From: Laguncularia racemosa
Lineage: Eukaryota > Streptophyta > Magnoliopsida > Myrtales > Combretaceae
DNA length: 64,000 nucleotides
Direction of reading: 5' to 3'
Assembly (NCBI GenBank): GCA_037954665.1
Contig: JBBMOL010000082.1
Coordinates: 3,410,001-3,474,000 of the forward strand
The translations under genes and the position numbers were made by a program. A model generated the notes under the pieces. It saw nothing but the letters and a program-made list of their open reading frames with translations. It was not told the origin of the DNA and did not search any database. This document shows, one piece after another, positions 22,133 through 33,592 of the stretch (its first letter is position 1; every line of letters starts with the position of its first letter).

Positions 22133-23304
22133 GTTTGCTTACTAACTTCAATAAGCTAACAACACATTTCACACCACGTTACAACCAACACACCTCAACC
22201 TTACACTACACTTACACTCATGGTACAATACACATCTCCATAAAGACTTCACTTTCAAGCTACACAATAACCACTACAAGGAAAACAAAATACTCCACGA
22301 CTCACTTATACAATAACAATACACCAATACCTCTTATACATCTATAGTGCAATTAAGCATCCAATGTTACAATAAATACTTCTTGACACTTCAAGTATAG
22401 TAAAATAAATGAAGCACAAATAAACACTTCCAAGTAGTTAAGATATTGAATTCAAATAAGCAAGTGTTTAAGTAATGAGTCTCATTAACTTTCACACTTA
22501 AATTCTTGTTTTTGAATTTTAAACTTCACTACTCAATTTTCCTTTCTTAGTCACGGTTTCACACTCATACTTAGTCTTAATGTGCAGCACCTTACACCAT
22601 ACATAACTCTTCAAATCCACATCGCCACACACACTTCACACATTCATAGTGCAACCACTTCAATCGCCACTATACACATACACAACAATTTGCACCGCCA
22701 CCCACACTACACACACACACAGTGCAACCCTTCAAACAATAACAACAACAACACTTCAAAATGTAACACTTCCTTGCCACAACACTTCACATTGCAACTC
22801 CCTTACACCAAAATTCACAAACAAGGTAGCAAGCAACAATTTAAATACACTACTTAATGCAACCTTCTCCACAGAAGGTAAGACAATTTAAATTCAAACA
22901 ACACTCCTTAATGCTACTCAATGACTTTCTTTAAATGTAAATAATAGGTTTGAATTTCAAATAACTTCCTTTTTCCCACACAATGCAATCTAAAAATTGC
23001 AAACACACTTATCAAATTCCAAAATCCTCTACAACAATTTAAAATCACACTCTTCTAAGCTTCAAATTTCACCTTCCTCAAATGATCACAATGATTACTT
23101 CTCCTTAATCACTCATGGCTAACTCAAGGAGACAGGGAATATTACAAGTACTCCACGTTTATTACAACAAATAATAAGTACAACACCTCAACAACATAAT
23201 CAAATAATTTAATTTCCAACTTCTACAATTTGGATCAAGTGTTAAACTCAAGAACCTTAATTTTTTGAATTCACAATTACACAAAATCCTTTCTCATAAC
23301 CAAT
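22133..23304 (-). other. Leader of element E
   Basis: 1.17 kb with no coding similarity, C/A-rich on the plus strand (hence G/T-rich on the element strand), with many CACACA runs at 22600-22750. Plus-strand ORFs rich in Thr, His and Asn (22126-22347, 22582-22891) are products of this composition. Confidence 0.6.
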
Positions 23305-23316
23305 GCTCCGATACCA
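23305..23316 (-). other. Primer-binding site of element E
   Basis: The minus strand reads TGGTATCGGAGC, one base off the TGGTATCAGAGC used by the other elements here (complementary to the 3' end of initiator tRNA-Met). It lies five bases inside the 5' LTR, which starts at 23322 on the plus strand. Confidence 0.85.
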
Positions 23317-23321
23317 AATGA

Positions 23322-24239
23322 TGATGTGCATTTCAATGAGATTACAAGAACACTAAATCTACTTCCAATTCCACAATAAGATGGCGTGAAATCCATAATC
23401 AAATGAACCCTAATTGCATGAATTCAAATGACTACAAGGACAAATTATAATAAAGATCACTTGCAATTGTGATATATGTTAAGGATCACACAAAGATGAA
23501 CTGAATTCCAATTAAATTGGAATTGAATTTAAATCTAAAAATTTTGATCCCTAAACACGTGAACCAAAACAAAAGAACACAACTGATTACAAATAGATAT
23601 GACGCATTAAAAGTAATTGGAAGCAACTTAAGAAGAAATTGATGTTACTCATAATACTTCTCAAGTCAACTCACTATAATTCTAAAGATGAAATTAATAA
23701 GAGTTTGAGACGTGAAAGAGGTAAGCTTTCCATGGCCAAAATTTTCAGAAATGAGATGTTCAAAAAGTCCCTTACAAACCTTACTTAGCAAGTATTTATA
23801 CTTGTTCCAATTAGGGTTAAAATGTCTAAAAAATTACATATATACCACTAAGTGGCCGGTTCTAATCAACAAATACAAAAAAAATATATCCCAAAAATGA
23901 TTACAAAGTGACCGGTTTAATAATAAAATGACAAGTACAAAGATGGTCTTCAAAGAGCCAGTTCTTCAAGTCAAGCGAGTAATTTATTGGTTCAGTTCAT
24001 CTTCGGTTTATGTTGGTCCATGAATAACCCACAAGTTGAGTTTTAGTGAGTTTGTCCATCGCCTTGTAAAACCTGACAAGTATGTCTATTAGAATGTACA
24101 ATAAATAAGTAATAGAAAAGAAGTTAGTATATGAAGATTTTTGGGGTCGGCTTGTTTAAAGAGGACCTTTATCGACAAATTTTATAATTCTTTGGCTCTT
24201 GCCTTAGTGATAAGTCTTGTAAGATTTTGATTCCTATCA
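23322..24239 (-). repeat. 5' LTR of element E
   Basis: 918 bp, the partner of 20185-21107. The minus strand starts TGATAGGAATC and ends GCACATCA. The TATA region is near 23790 (minus strand ACAAGTATAAATACTTGCT, 7 of 8 stem pairs kept). Confidence 0.92.
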
Positions 24240-24244
24240 AGATT

Positions 24245-25020
24245 TCAGGCCACCTAAGGGCTTAGAGTATGTGAAGCTACAAATGCCTTCATTTGATGAT
24301 AGGAGTTCAATAATTAACTATGTAGACTGGGAGGATAAGGTTGAGGGCCTTTTTTAATGTTATGAGATAGATGATAACACTTGAGTTCGACTTGCTGTTG
24401 TTGAATTCATAGGGTATGCCACTTTGTGGTGGAAAAATTTGGTGATTAGCAGGCGAAGGGATGGAGAGGCTGAAATTCATACCTGGAGCGACATGAAAAG
24501 GGTTTTGAGGAAGAGGTTCATTCCTGAGCATTATAGGTAGGAACTATTTATGTGTCTTCAAACTTTGAGATAGGGAGGCAAGACAGTGGATGATTATGTG
24601 CAGGAATTTGAAACTTTGATAATTAGATGTGGATTAGTAGAGCCCCTAGAGTAAACCCTAGCATGTTTTGTATCTAGGTTAAAATATAAGATAGCATGTG
24701 TAGTTGATCTTTAGAGATACAGTACACTTGATGAGGCTATACAATTAGTCTTGAAAGTGGAAAGGTAGAGGTGATCCAATCCATTTCGGGTTACTAGTAG
24801 TACGCATAATGTTACTACTAGGCCCATAGGGGCCGATGGTCAATTGGGTGGACCAAAGGGAGCAGGTGAACCTATCAGTGCAATGGACAGAGTTACCTTT
24901 AGCACAGATAAAAAGAAGATGAATTCTAGGAAGGGCAAAGAGGTAATTGGACTTGATGTTAGGCAGATTGTGCCGGGATCAACTAGTGGGAAAATAAGCT
25001 AGATTAAATGCATAGGATTT
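24245..25020 (+). pseudogene. Element D gag, C-terminal part
   Basis: It continues from 20184. The translation covers the chromovirus-type gag domain: DWEDKVEGL, IGYATLWWKNLVISRRRDGE, KRVLRKRFIPEHY, DDYVQEFETLIIRCG. The zinc knuckle is damaged: only the second half (KCIGFGHVVAQC) is left and the first Cys is lost. At least six stops interrupt it, mostly TAG where sister copies have CAG or TGG. Confidence 0.85.
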
Positions 25021-25787
25021 GGACATGTGGTTGCACAGTGTCCTAATAAGAGAGTTATGATGGTCATGGAGGGTACTGAAGAAGAAGATGATGATGAAAA
25101 AGAATTTGTCGAGCCTATAGACCTGTCTATAGCATTGCAAGAGTACTATAATGATCAGAATGCTAAGACACGTGAGGATAAAATGGGTGAACAGTATTTA
25201 CCTATTAATGTGTTGCATAGGGTATTGACTATATCTCCATATGTTAGGGATAAACAAAGGGAGAACATATTCCACACATCTTGCAGGATTCGAGGTAACT
25301 TTTGTGTACTAATCATTGATAGTGGTAGTTGCACTAATGTCATATCTGCTGCATTAGTAGATAAATTACAACTAACCACTAGTCCACATCCTAGCCCTTA
25401 CAATTTGCATTAGTTGGACAATTGAGATAGTATGCATGTTACACAAAGGGTAAAGGTGCCAATTAGTGTAGGAAAGAAATACCATGATGAGATCATTTGT
25501 GATGTGATTCCTATGTGTGCCTTTCATTTGTTGTTGGGTAGACCCTGGATGTTTAATAGAAAGGTGTTACATGACGGATTCAGAAACACTTATATGTTTT
25601 GAAAAGGAAGGTTACGGATAGTATTGATGCCTATGTCTCCATCAGAGGTGCACTTTTTCTAAGAACAAATCAGGACTACTTATGTTTCTTCCAACAGTCG
25701 GGCAAATAGGTCTACAAAGGCATCGGGGTTCAGTCTAAGAAATGAGCCCCTAGATTTGAGGGCAATTCTTTTAGAGGCCCGAGGAGA
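25021..25787 (+). pseudogene. Element D protease and tail
   Basis: The ORF 25027-25413 includes RENIFHTSCRIRGNFCVLII followed by DSGSCTNVISAALVDKL, a retropepsin with the catalytic D-S-G intact. After two stops it continues with the flap and LLGRPWMFNRKVLHDGF, then a short linker and LDLRAILLEARGDH at the polypurine tract. RT should follow in an autonomous chromovirus, but the 3' LTR comes at once. Confidence 0.85.
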
Positions 25788-26654
25788 TCATGGGAATCTA
25801 CCCTGCGGTCCTAGCAATCGGGGAACCTGATTTGGATATATGATCCAAATTGTCTACATGTGTTCATTTCTTTATCTAATAATGTTTAATTTGCACTATA
25901 GCAGGTAAAGTGGCAAGTCTTTACAGGATGCCAAATAACCTACACTATTGATCAAATTGGGAACATCATTGAACTCACTTCTAATGGTCCGCGATGAATG
26001 CTGACTTGAAGAACCGGCTCTTTGAAGACTATCTTTTGTACTTGTATTTTTATTATTGAACTGGTCACTTTTTATTCATTTTTGGGACTTTTTGATTTAC
26101 TTGTAATGGTGTTTAGAACCGGCCACCTTAGTGGCTTAATTGTAATTTTCATGTGATTTTACCCTAATAGGAGCAAGTATAAATACTTGCTAACTAGGGT
26201 TTGTTGGGGACTTTTAAACATTACATTTTACTGCCCATTTTCATGTGAAAGCTAAGGTTTATCTCTAATTTCATAAGACTCTTATCAACTTCTTCAAGGG
26301 TTGTTGCGAGTGGAGGCTTGAGGATTTGTGAGTAACGTCAAATCCCTTAAGTTGATTCTAATTTTATACTAGTGTGTCATATCTAGTGCGAATTGGATTT
26401 TCCTTGTTGAGTTCTTATTTGCATGCAATTTAGGGTTCTAAATCTATTCTTGGATTCACACCATTTTAGTGGAATTAGATCCTAAGTGTGTTATTTAATT
26501 GTACTATATCCAAATTACTAGTAATTATTATTTGTGTGGATATCACTTGATCTTTAGGGGTTTTAGAGTGTGTTAGAGTCACACATTCTTGTAGCTTATT
26601 GTATGATTCTTCAATTATCATTATTTAATTGTAATCATCAATTGAAGCATATCA
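25788..26654 (+). repeat. 3' LTR of element D
   Basis: 867 bp, starting TCATGGGAATC (G to C in the terminal dinucleotide) and ending GCATATCA, followed by the target repeat CTAAT. It differs from the 5' LTR at scattered sites and by small indels. Confidence 0.93.
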
Positions 26655-27816
26655 CTAATTTATGATGTGGAAATTATGAATTAAGTTAACAATTAACAAA
26701 TCCTAACAACCTTAGAATTAAATGATATTGTCAAAAAAATATATATATTCAATCACAAAATATATCCCTCATCTTGTTCCACCATAACCCTTAAATTCTC
26801 AAAATAAGATATCAAATAACGAATCAATTTAGACTTTACACCATAGGAATTCTCAAGTAAAGTCAATTACTCCCTCAAGTTAATCAATTCTTAATCATGC
26901 ACAAGATAATGAAGACCTCTCCTTCACTACCGTCATGCAAGATCTCATTAAGTTCACAAATTTCAATTGATTGCAGAAAATTAATGTTTTCCTACCTTTA
27001 GGCAAAACATGTAATCTCTTTATTCATGAAGATCTAATTTACTAGATGAAACCTCTTTCAATCTAATAGATGCAAAGATGTAAACAATTCATTAATCAAT
27101 CAATGTTTTAGCACATAAGTTAGGGTTTCACATGATGAAAGATAAAAAGAATTACTCCTCCATGGATTTTTCAATAAAAACAGAGAATCTAGAGAAGTAA
27201 AATTGATTCATGATAGAAAGAGTAATCCCTTGTGTTGTTTTGTGTTCTTTAATGATGTTCAAACAATTTTCCTCTTGAAGTTCGTAAGAAGCTCCCCTAG
27301 GATTTTCAAAATGAAGCCAAAAGAAAAAAGTCTCTTTAAAATAAAACAAGGGGTCTAATTATAGTTATGTGAAAACAAGGTACAGTACTGGCATCAACAC
27401 AGCCATGCTCGAGGCCATGTTGACTTTGAAACACATCATTTTCACTGCCTAGTTCAGCATAGCCTCCAACACGACTGTGCTTAGGGTAGGGCTGAAAAAA
27501 AAATTATATTCTCATTACTAGCATCGGCACAGGTTGTGTTGAACTTGAGGCACACCTTGATATAGCTACTGATCATTTTTTGCATCTAGCACTAGTGTCT
27601 GCATGGGTTGTGCTAAACTAAAAATCAATTTTCTTCATTTTTCGCCAAATTTTACCTCACCTTTGCTCATATCATCCTTAAACCTTTCTTTTGTCTCCAT
27701 TGAGGCTTGAAATTAGAATTTAATCGTATAAGTACCCTTTTCTTCACAAATCACATGAAATCCATATAAAATTATAACTAATAAGCACTAGAATTAAGGT
27801 CTTCCAACACTTATTG

Positions 27817-28484
27817 AAGGCACTCAACCCTTAGGAGCCTAATATTTCCATCTCGGAGCCATATATCAAGCGTCGCATGTACCTTACCCATTGGGCAAGG
27901 GTATACTAGACTTTGAAACTTAGACTTCTCTACTCTAGGTTTCTTTCCTACCTTAGGTTCTTCCCCTTAAATGGAATTCATAGATGGGCCTCGTTTATTA
28001 AACTTTGTATATTCACCCCTTTGCCTTGCAACTGAGTTATTGGTTCATCATGCATTTTCAACTAATGCTACGAATGAAACCAATGATAAGTTCTCTAAGT
28101 GAACAGTATACTCAGTGAACATCCCCTATATGCAAATCTTTACCAGTTCTCTTTCATCACAAATATCTTGGATATCAAGAAAGCGCTCTCTAAACCTCTC
28201 AATATAGTCCATAAGGTCTTCTCTCGGCTTTTGGTAGATTCTCCCCATGTTAGTGAGGGTAACCCTTTCTTTAATTGAGAATTTTTTTTTTAGGAATATC
28301 TTACACATGTTCCCCCATGAATCTATCGACCCTTGAGGAAGATTGACATATAGTGTATATGCCTTCTCAATGAGAGACTTGGAGAATTCCTTTAGTTTCA
28401 AGTCATCATCCAAAGCATAGACTTCTAGCATCTCAATGAACTTCAGCAAATGCACTTTGGCACTTCCCTTCTTGCCATTAAAGA
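27817..28484 (-). pseudogene. Tat element R1: gag, central part
   Basis: Open at 28126-28602 (the part above 28484 belongs to element B1). Translation: KFLIIFNGKKGSAKVHLLKF, LPQGSIDSWGNMCKIFLKKK, REDLMDYIERFRERFLDI, the retrotransposon gag domain in its Tat form. Leftward it continues with CPMGKVHATLDIWLRDGN, then stops at the LTR of Athila C and resumes at 9931. The upstream part lies at 32857-33549 beyond B1. Confidence 0.85.
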
Positions 28485-29037
28485 TGATGAGAAATTTTTC
28501 GGGGCATAGGGTTTCCCTAGTTCCAATTTCTCTTATCAATTTCAATTTCCAAGAGTTGAAATTGTGGCGAGTATAACAAAGGGAAATTGTGAGTAATATC
28601 AATTCCTTCTTTGTTGTGTTTCCTTTTCATCACTAGTGAGTCATATCTAGGGTTGATTTAGATGTTCTTAGTCAGATTGTTTATTGCAATTGTGATCAAT
28701 TATCATGTTATAAGATTAAATGGTTTTAGCATTGGTTATCATCATCAATTTTATTGAATCATTGTTGATGTGAATTTTAATTGTTGGAAGAGGAGAATCA
28801 CGGAATTGAAACTTGTCATCTTGGTGTAATTCATGTGGATTTCACTTGTATTTATTATTATTTGGAGAAGATTATCATTGTTGGATTGTTGATTGCAATT
28901 TTTGAACCTCGGATTTCATTAAATCTCCATTAAGGTTCACGTAATTTCATTATCCAATTGAACCGGTTCATATGCTTGAGTTGAGATTGTTTCTTTAATT
29001 CATTTGCATGTGCTTGGGCTTGGTTTTGAGCACATCA
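28485..29037 (+). repeat. 5' LTR of B1 (internally deleted)
   Basis: It starts TGATGAGAAATTTTTCGG and then jumps to the sequence that follows the TATA region in other copies (TAGGGTTTCCCTAG), so the U3 promoter is missing. It ends GAGCACATCA. This copy could not be transcribed from its own LTR. Confidence 0.9.
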
Positions 29038-29054
29038 TCTTTTAGTATCAGAGC

Positions 29055-30053
29055 TTGAGGTTTGTGAGAAGGGATTTGTTAATTGAAATTTGGAAATTAA
29101 GGATTGTTGTATTACCATTTTGAACCGAATTGTAGGAGTGGAAATTGAAGTAATTGATTATGTTGTTAAGGTGTTATGATTGTTGCTTGTTGATGTAGAC
29201 GTGGAGCATTTGTAATTGCTTTTTTCTCTTGAGTTAATCGTGATTGATTAAAGGGAAATGATCACTGTGATTAGTTGAGGGAAGTAGAATTTCATAAAAT
29301 TGAATTTTATTACCTTTATCTTGCTGTAAGTCATTTGTTGAGGAAAAAAGGGGGAGCTCTTAACTTGAATTGAATTTTAGAAATTTAAGTTGTTGTCTTC
29401 ATCCTTGCCATGAGTTATTTGTTTGAGGAAGAAGAGGAGGTTCTTGAATTGAATTCCATCATTTGGGGATTCAAATAGTTGAAGCATTGTTAATGAGTGT
29501 ATGTTGTTTCCTTAACATTGCGGAATTGGAAGAGTCATTTCTTTGGCATATTTGTTCAATTAGTGTGGAGAATTAGGAAACTATTTTGAATTCAAATCAA
29601 TCATTAGTTATAGATTTATTGTTTATTAATCACTTTGATTGCACATTAACTAGTTGGAATCAATTGCTTGCCATTTGGAGAAGTATCCATATTTAGTTCC
29701 ATTTTGTTGTTGTTGCCGTAGAAGTGGAGTACTACATTGTGAGTGTTGTTGTTGTTGTTTGAATTAAGTCTATTGTGTAAGTGGTGGTGTGAGTAATTTT
29801 GGCAAGAAATTGTGTTGTGAAGTGAGTTTCTTATGGATTATAGAAGTGTTGCACCATGATGTGTTGATTTTGTTGTGGAGAAGAGTGCTACACGTGGATT
29901 GTAATAGTATACATATGCCTTGAGTGAAGTTAAGTGGAGTTGTATGTTTTTCTTTTGTAGTGACTGTTGTGTGGCGTTAGAAGCAGTGTGGTTGTAAGGT
30001 GTGCTCCTTTACTCCAAATTGTCCTTAAGGTTCAATATACCGAGTCTATAACT
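29055..30053 (+). other. Leader of B1
   Basis: 1 kb of G/T-rich noncoding sequence between the PBS and gag, with TTGTTGTTG runs (29706-29760). It is nearly collinear with the B2 leader. Confidence 0.6.
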
Positions 30054-31280
30054 ATGTCGAATGATAGCGTGAATGGGGGAATTGGAGATGAAGCCAATAG
30101 TCAGGTTAGTGGAGGTCAGGGTCATAATGTTGTAGGTAGGAGGACTTTGGAAGAACAACTCCAGGATCTTACTACCATAGTTGCTACTCTAGCAACTAGG
30201 ATTGACATAATGACATTACCACAACCACCAGTGGTAAACCATCAGGCACCAACTTAGGTAGCTCCACAAAATCCTCAGAAAGACAGAGTAGTTGGAGATG
30301 AAAATCTGAATAGAAGGATGGGTGAGGAACATCTTCTATACGGGGAAGAAAGAGATGACAATTTTGGGGCTAATCCATATCAGAATAGGGATTTCAGGCC
30401 ACCTTGGGGCTTAGAGTATGTGAAACAGTAGATTCCTTCTTATGATGGCAAGGGATCAACTAATGATTATTTGGATTGGGAGGACAAGGTTGAGGGTCTC
30501 TTTGAATATTATGAGATCGATGATAATACTAGAATCCGATTAGCTGCTATCAAGTTTATAGGATACGCTGCATTATGCTGGAAGAATTTGATTTTCAGCA
30601 GGCGTAAGGATGGAGAGGTTGAGATTCAAACATGGAGGAATATGAAAAGGGTATTGAGAAAAAGATTCTTTCCTGAGCACTACAAACAGGAACTGTTTAT
30701 GCGACTGCAGACCTTGAGGCAAGGAGGCAAGATAGTGGATGATTATGTGTAGGAATTTGAAACCCTCATGATTAGATGTGGGTCTGTTGAACCTCCAAAA
30801 CAAACCGTAGCATGCTTCGTCTTAGGCTTGAAATATAAAATAACGTGTGTTGTTGAGCTGCAACGCTATAGTACACTTGATGAGGCTATTCAGTTAGCTT
30901 AGAAAGTGGAGAGGTAAAGGAGGTCCAACTTGTTTAGGGCTCTGAGCAGTAGGCCCAATGCTATTACTAGACCTATAACAGCTGACGGTCGATCAGGGGG
31001 AACAAAGGTGGTAGGTAAAGCAGTGAGAGCAATGGACAAAACTACCCTAAATACTACTAGAGAAAATTTACCTACTGGGAAGGGTAAAGAGGTAATAACA
31101 CCAGATGTGAGGCAGACTGTTCCTGGATCTACTAGTGGAAAGGAATGCCAGATCAAGTGCTTTAAATGCATGGGATTTGGGCATATGGTAGCACAGTGTA
31201 CAAATAAGATGGTGATTACTGTTATGGAGGGCACTAGGGAAGATGTTGAGGATGACAATGAATAGATTGAACCTACAGAT
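30054..31280 (+). pseudogene. Element B1 gag with zinc knuckle
   Basis: Starts MSNDSVNGGIGDEANSQVSG and has a coiled-coil-like segment (LEEQLQDLTTIVATLATRID). The chromovirus gag domain follows (DWEDKVEGLFEYYEIDDNTR, WKNLIFSRRKDGE, RKRFFPEHYKQELFMRLQ). The CCHC knuckle CFKCMGFGHMVAQC (31158-31199) is intact. Stops include TAG at 30750-30752 in DDYV-EFETL, shared with B2. Gag would bind RNA and build particles, but this frame is broken. Tail codons are acidic (EDVEDDNE). Confidence 0.88.
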
Positions 31281-31886
31281 TTACCAACGGCACTGTAGGA
31301 ATACTATGATGACTAGACTGCAAAGACACATGAGGAGTGTACAGGTGAACAATATCTATCCATTAATGTGTTACGCAGGGCTCTAACTATATCTGTTGAT
31401 ACTAGAGACATTCAAAGGAAGAACATATTTCACACCTCATGCAGAATCAGAGGTAACCTTTGTGTACTCATCATCGATAGTGGTAGTTGCACGAATGTTA
31501 TATCTGCTGCACTGGTAGACAAATTACATTTGTCTACTATTCCACATCTTAGCCCTTATAACTTGCATTGGCTAGATAATCGAGGTAGTATGTATGTGAC
31601 ACTAAGGGCAAAGGTCCTTCTGAGTGTTGGGCAGAAATATCATGATGAAATCTTATGTGATGTAATCCCTATGCATGCATTCCATTTGCTGTTGGGTCGA
31701 CCTTGGTTGTTTGATCGGCAGGTGTTACATGATGGGTTTAGAAACACCTACATGTTCAATATGGGCAAGTCTCACATAGTTCTATCGGCAATGACTCCAT
31801 TTGAGGTACATCAATTTCAGGAACAGATTAGAACTACTTCCATTACATTCCGGCACCGCCTATACCTTCGAACTAGATTTGGCTGA
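31281..31886 (+). pseudogene. Element B1 protease
   Basis: The ORF 31368-31886 (172 codons) holds a complete retropepsin: RKNIFHTSCRIRGNLCVLII, DSGSCTNVISAALVDKL (catalytic D-S-G), the flap region, LLGRPWLFDRQVLHDGF. A TAG at 31314-31316 (YYDD-T) separates it from gag and is shared with B2. The ORF runs by deletion into the 3' LTR (last codons from 31848). No RT follows. Confidence 0.88.
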
Positions 31887-32851
31887 TGGTCCAAATCGCT
31901 TATATTTTTACTTTATATCTTTTATTCTAATAAATATTTGAGAAATAATCTTACAGGTACAATAATAATTCTTCATGGGATGCCAATATGTCCTACACTA
32001 GTTGATGGACACGGGACATCTTCAAATTTACAATCAAAGACCCGTTACGATTGCTTCCATTTCGAAGCATTGGCTCATGAAGACTTATGATATTTTTGTA
32101 CTTTGTAATTGTTCTATAGAATATTTTATGTTGTATTTTTTTCTTTTGGGACACTTTCATTTTTATTGTAATTTCCATATAGGACCAGCCACCTTAAAAG
32201 TGGCATACTTGTAATTTTTGTCCATTTTCTAACCTTAGGGGTAACAAGTACAAATACTTGCTTATAGTAGGGTTTGAGGCCAATTTTTTTTCAGAATTAT
32301 CTTCACATTTTTGTGAGAGGGCTTAGGGTTTCCTTAGTTCCAATTTCTCTTCTCAATTTCAATTTCCAAGAGTTGAAATTGTGGCGAGTGCAATAGAGCA
32401 CAATTGAGAGTAATATCAATTCCTTCTTTGTTGTGTTTCCTTTTCATCACTAGTGAGTCATATCTAGGGTTGATTTGGATGTTCTTGGTCAGATTTTTTA
32501 TTGCAATTGTGATCAATTATCATGTTATAATATTGAATGGTTTTAGCATTGGTTATCATCATCAATTTTATTGAATCATTGTTGACGTGAATTTTCATTG
32601 TTAGAGGAGAATCACAGAATTGAAACTTGTCATCTTGGTGTAATTCTCATGGATTTCACTTGTATTTATTGTTATTTGAAGAAGATTATCATTGTTGGAT
32701 CATTAATTGCAATTTTTGAACCTCGAATTTCATTAAATCTCCATTAGGGTTCACGCAATTTCATAGTCCAATTGAACCGGTTCATATGCTTGAGTTGAGA
32801 TTGTTTCTTTGATTCATTTGCATGTGCTTGGGCTTGGTTTTGAGCACATCA
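31848..32851 (+). repeat. 3' LTR of B1
   Basis: 1004 bp, lacking the first ~12 bases (TGATGAGAAATT) because of a deletion that also removed the polypurine tract. The TATA region near 32240 reads AACAAGTACAAATACTTGCT, with the TATA core mutated. It ends GAGCACATCA. Confidence 0.9.
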
Positions 32852-32856
32852 AAAGA

Positions 32857-33549
32857 GCATAAACTTAGGGCTTACATAGTCCTTTGGGTAAGGCTCTACA
32901 GCAATATGCTGATGATAGGGGAGCTTCAATTCTGGAATCCCTATAATAGACTTCACTTGTATTTTTCTCAAGTATGCATCTAGATCCTCCTTTGTAACAA
33001 TTGGACCTATTGGAGTAGAGGTTCCAAGATCTACTAGTGTGATAAGGACATGGTTAGGGTGATTTAAGTATTTAACTATAGTAACATGTAGGGTACTATG
33101 TGAAGATGAAGGGCCACTAATTGGAATCCTTGCTTCTCTCCTTATAACAGTTGGGTGTTGTGGAGGTGTAGGTTCTTAAACTGGTGCTTGCTCCTCAGTT
33201 GCTACTTGATCATTAATGATAAGAAGGTTATCTTGTTGAGGTGCCTGATGAGCACGCTGCAATGTAGAACATATAAGGTTTGGTAAAGCCTTACCTTGAT
33301 GTGCATTAGTAGTGGTGGCTATAGTAGGCATGAATCAAGTCATCATGGTAATGAAAAGGTCCATCTTCCTATTGTTCTCTTAAATAGCTTAGATAATTTG
33401 AGTACTATCGGGTGCACCTTCTGGTGCGGTATTCACTTGGTTTACATTGCTAAAGGTAGGTGTGATTTGCTAGTAGCTTCAATATTAGCATCAGTTTTTA
33501 GATTGTTCCTGTTAGTAGGGTTAAGTATTCTTCTCCTTGGAGGTGCCAT
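32857..33549 (-). pseudogene. Tat element R1: gag N-terminal part
   Basis: Reading leftward from the ATG at 33549: MAPPRRRILNPTNRNNLKTD, a start typical of Ty3/gypsy gag in plants, only 20 bp inside the PBS. The rest is badly broken but keeps pieces such as GIPELKLPYHQHIAVEPYPK before joining KFMLFNGKKGSAK across element B1. A frame with only the start preserved is consistent with an old insertion. Confidence 0.7.
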
Positions 33550-33568
33550 ATTACCAACTTCCTCGTTG

Positions 33569-33586
33569 TCCCAAATAGAGTCGCCA
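33569..33586 (-). other. Primer-binding site of Tat element R1
   Basis: The minus strand reads TGGCGACTCTATTTGGGA, close to the TGGCGACTCCACTGGGGA type used by Tat/Ogre elements (a tRNA-Arg type). It fixes the 5' LTR of R1 as the sequence to its right, from 33593. Confidence 0.8.
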
Positions 33587-33592
33587 AATAAA

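Larger units (their letters stand above)
20185..24239 (-). mobile_element. PR-only element E
   Basis: A minus-strand LTR element of 4055 bp with exact target-site duplication AGATT (20180-20184 and 24240-24244), inserted in the gag of element D. The LTRs are 20185-21107 (923 bp, the 3' LTR) and 23322-24239 (918 bp, the 5' LTR). The minus-strand LTR starts TGATAGGAATC. The PBS (minus strand TGGTATCGGAGC) is at 23305-23316. The only coding sequence is protease plus a repeat-rich tail; there is no gag core, RT, RNase H or integrase. It is related to element A but clearly diverged. Confidence 0.95.
17960..26654 (+). mobile_element. GAG-PR element D (host of element E)
   Basis: A plus-strand LTR element with exact target-site duplication CTAAT (17955-17959 and 26655-26659), inserted in the 5' LTR of Athila C. 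LTRs are 17960-18829 (870 bp) and 25788-26654 (867 bp), starting TGATGGGAATC (TCATGGG in the 3' copy) and ending GCATATCA. PBS-like TGGTATTAGAGC is at 18835-18846. Inside are gag, a half zinc knuckle and protease, but no RT, RNase H or integrase. Without element E (20185-24239) and one AGATT it is about 4.6 kb. Its protease is followed directly by a short tail, LDLRAILLEARGDH, that runs into the 3' LTR. Confidence 0.95.
9932..27816 (-). mobile_element. Athila-type element C (with nested inserts)
   Basis: A minus-strand Ty3/gypsy element of Athila type, inserted in R1 gag. Its 3' LTR is on the left (9932-11325) and its 5' LTR on the right, split by element D (17799-17959 and 26660-27816). Inside it has a tRNA-Asp-type PBS (17774-17792), gag, protease and part of RT, then a long 3' noncoding region and a polypurine tract (minus strand AAGTGTAGGGAAATT, next to 11326). 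RT is cut off before its active site, and the rest of pol is missing. A solo LTR (15483-16197) sits in gag. The flanking target-site duplication is no longer clear, so the outer ends are good to about 10 bp. Confidence 0.85.
17799..27816 (-). repeat. 5' LTR of Athila C, split by element D
   Basis: The LTR occupies 17799-17959 and 26660-27816, with element D inserted between copies of CTAAT (17955-17959 and 26655-26659). Total LTR length is about 1.32 kb against 1.39 kb on the left. The main difference is a gap near 27065, where the left copy has about 80 extra bases. It ends near ACTTATTG (27816), beyond which R1 gag resumes. Confidence 0.82.
28485..32851 (+). mobile_element. GAG-PR element B1
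   Basis: 4367 bp with exact target-site duplication AAAGA (28480-28484 and 32852-32856), inserted in the gag of R1. The 5' LTR (28485-29037, 553 bp) has lost about 465 bp between 28505 and 28506. The 3' LTR (31848-32851) lacks its first dozen bases together with the end of the internal region. The PBS (TAGTATCAGAGC) is at 29043-29054. It codes for gag, zinc knuckle and protease only. It is a close sister of B2. Confidence 0.94.

Noticed and set aside
30899..31258. 119-codon minus-strand ORF in B1 (and a similar one in H at 44383-44748)
   Set aside because: It is the antisense shadow of the gag and zinc-knuckle region, which is clearly coding on the plus strand.
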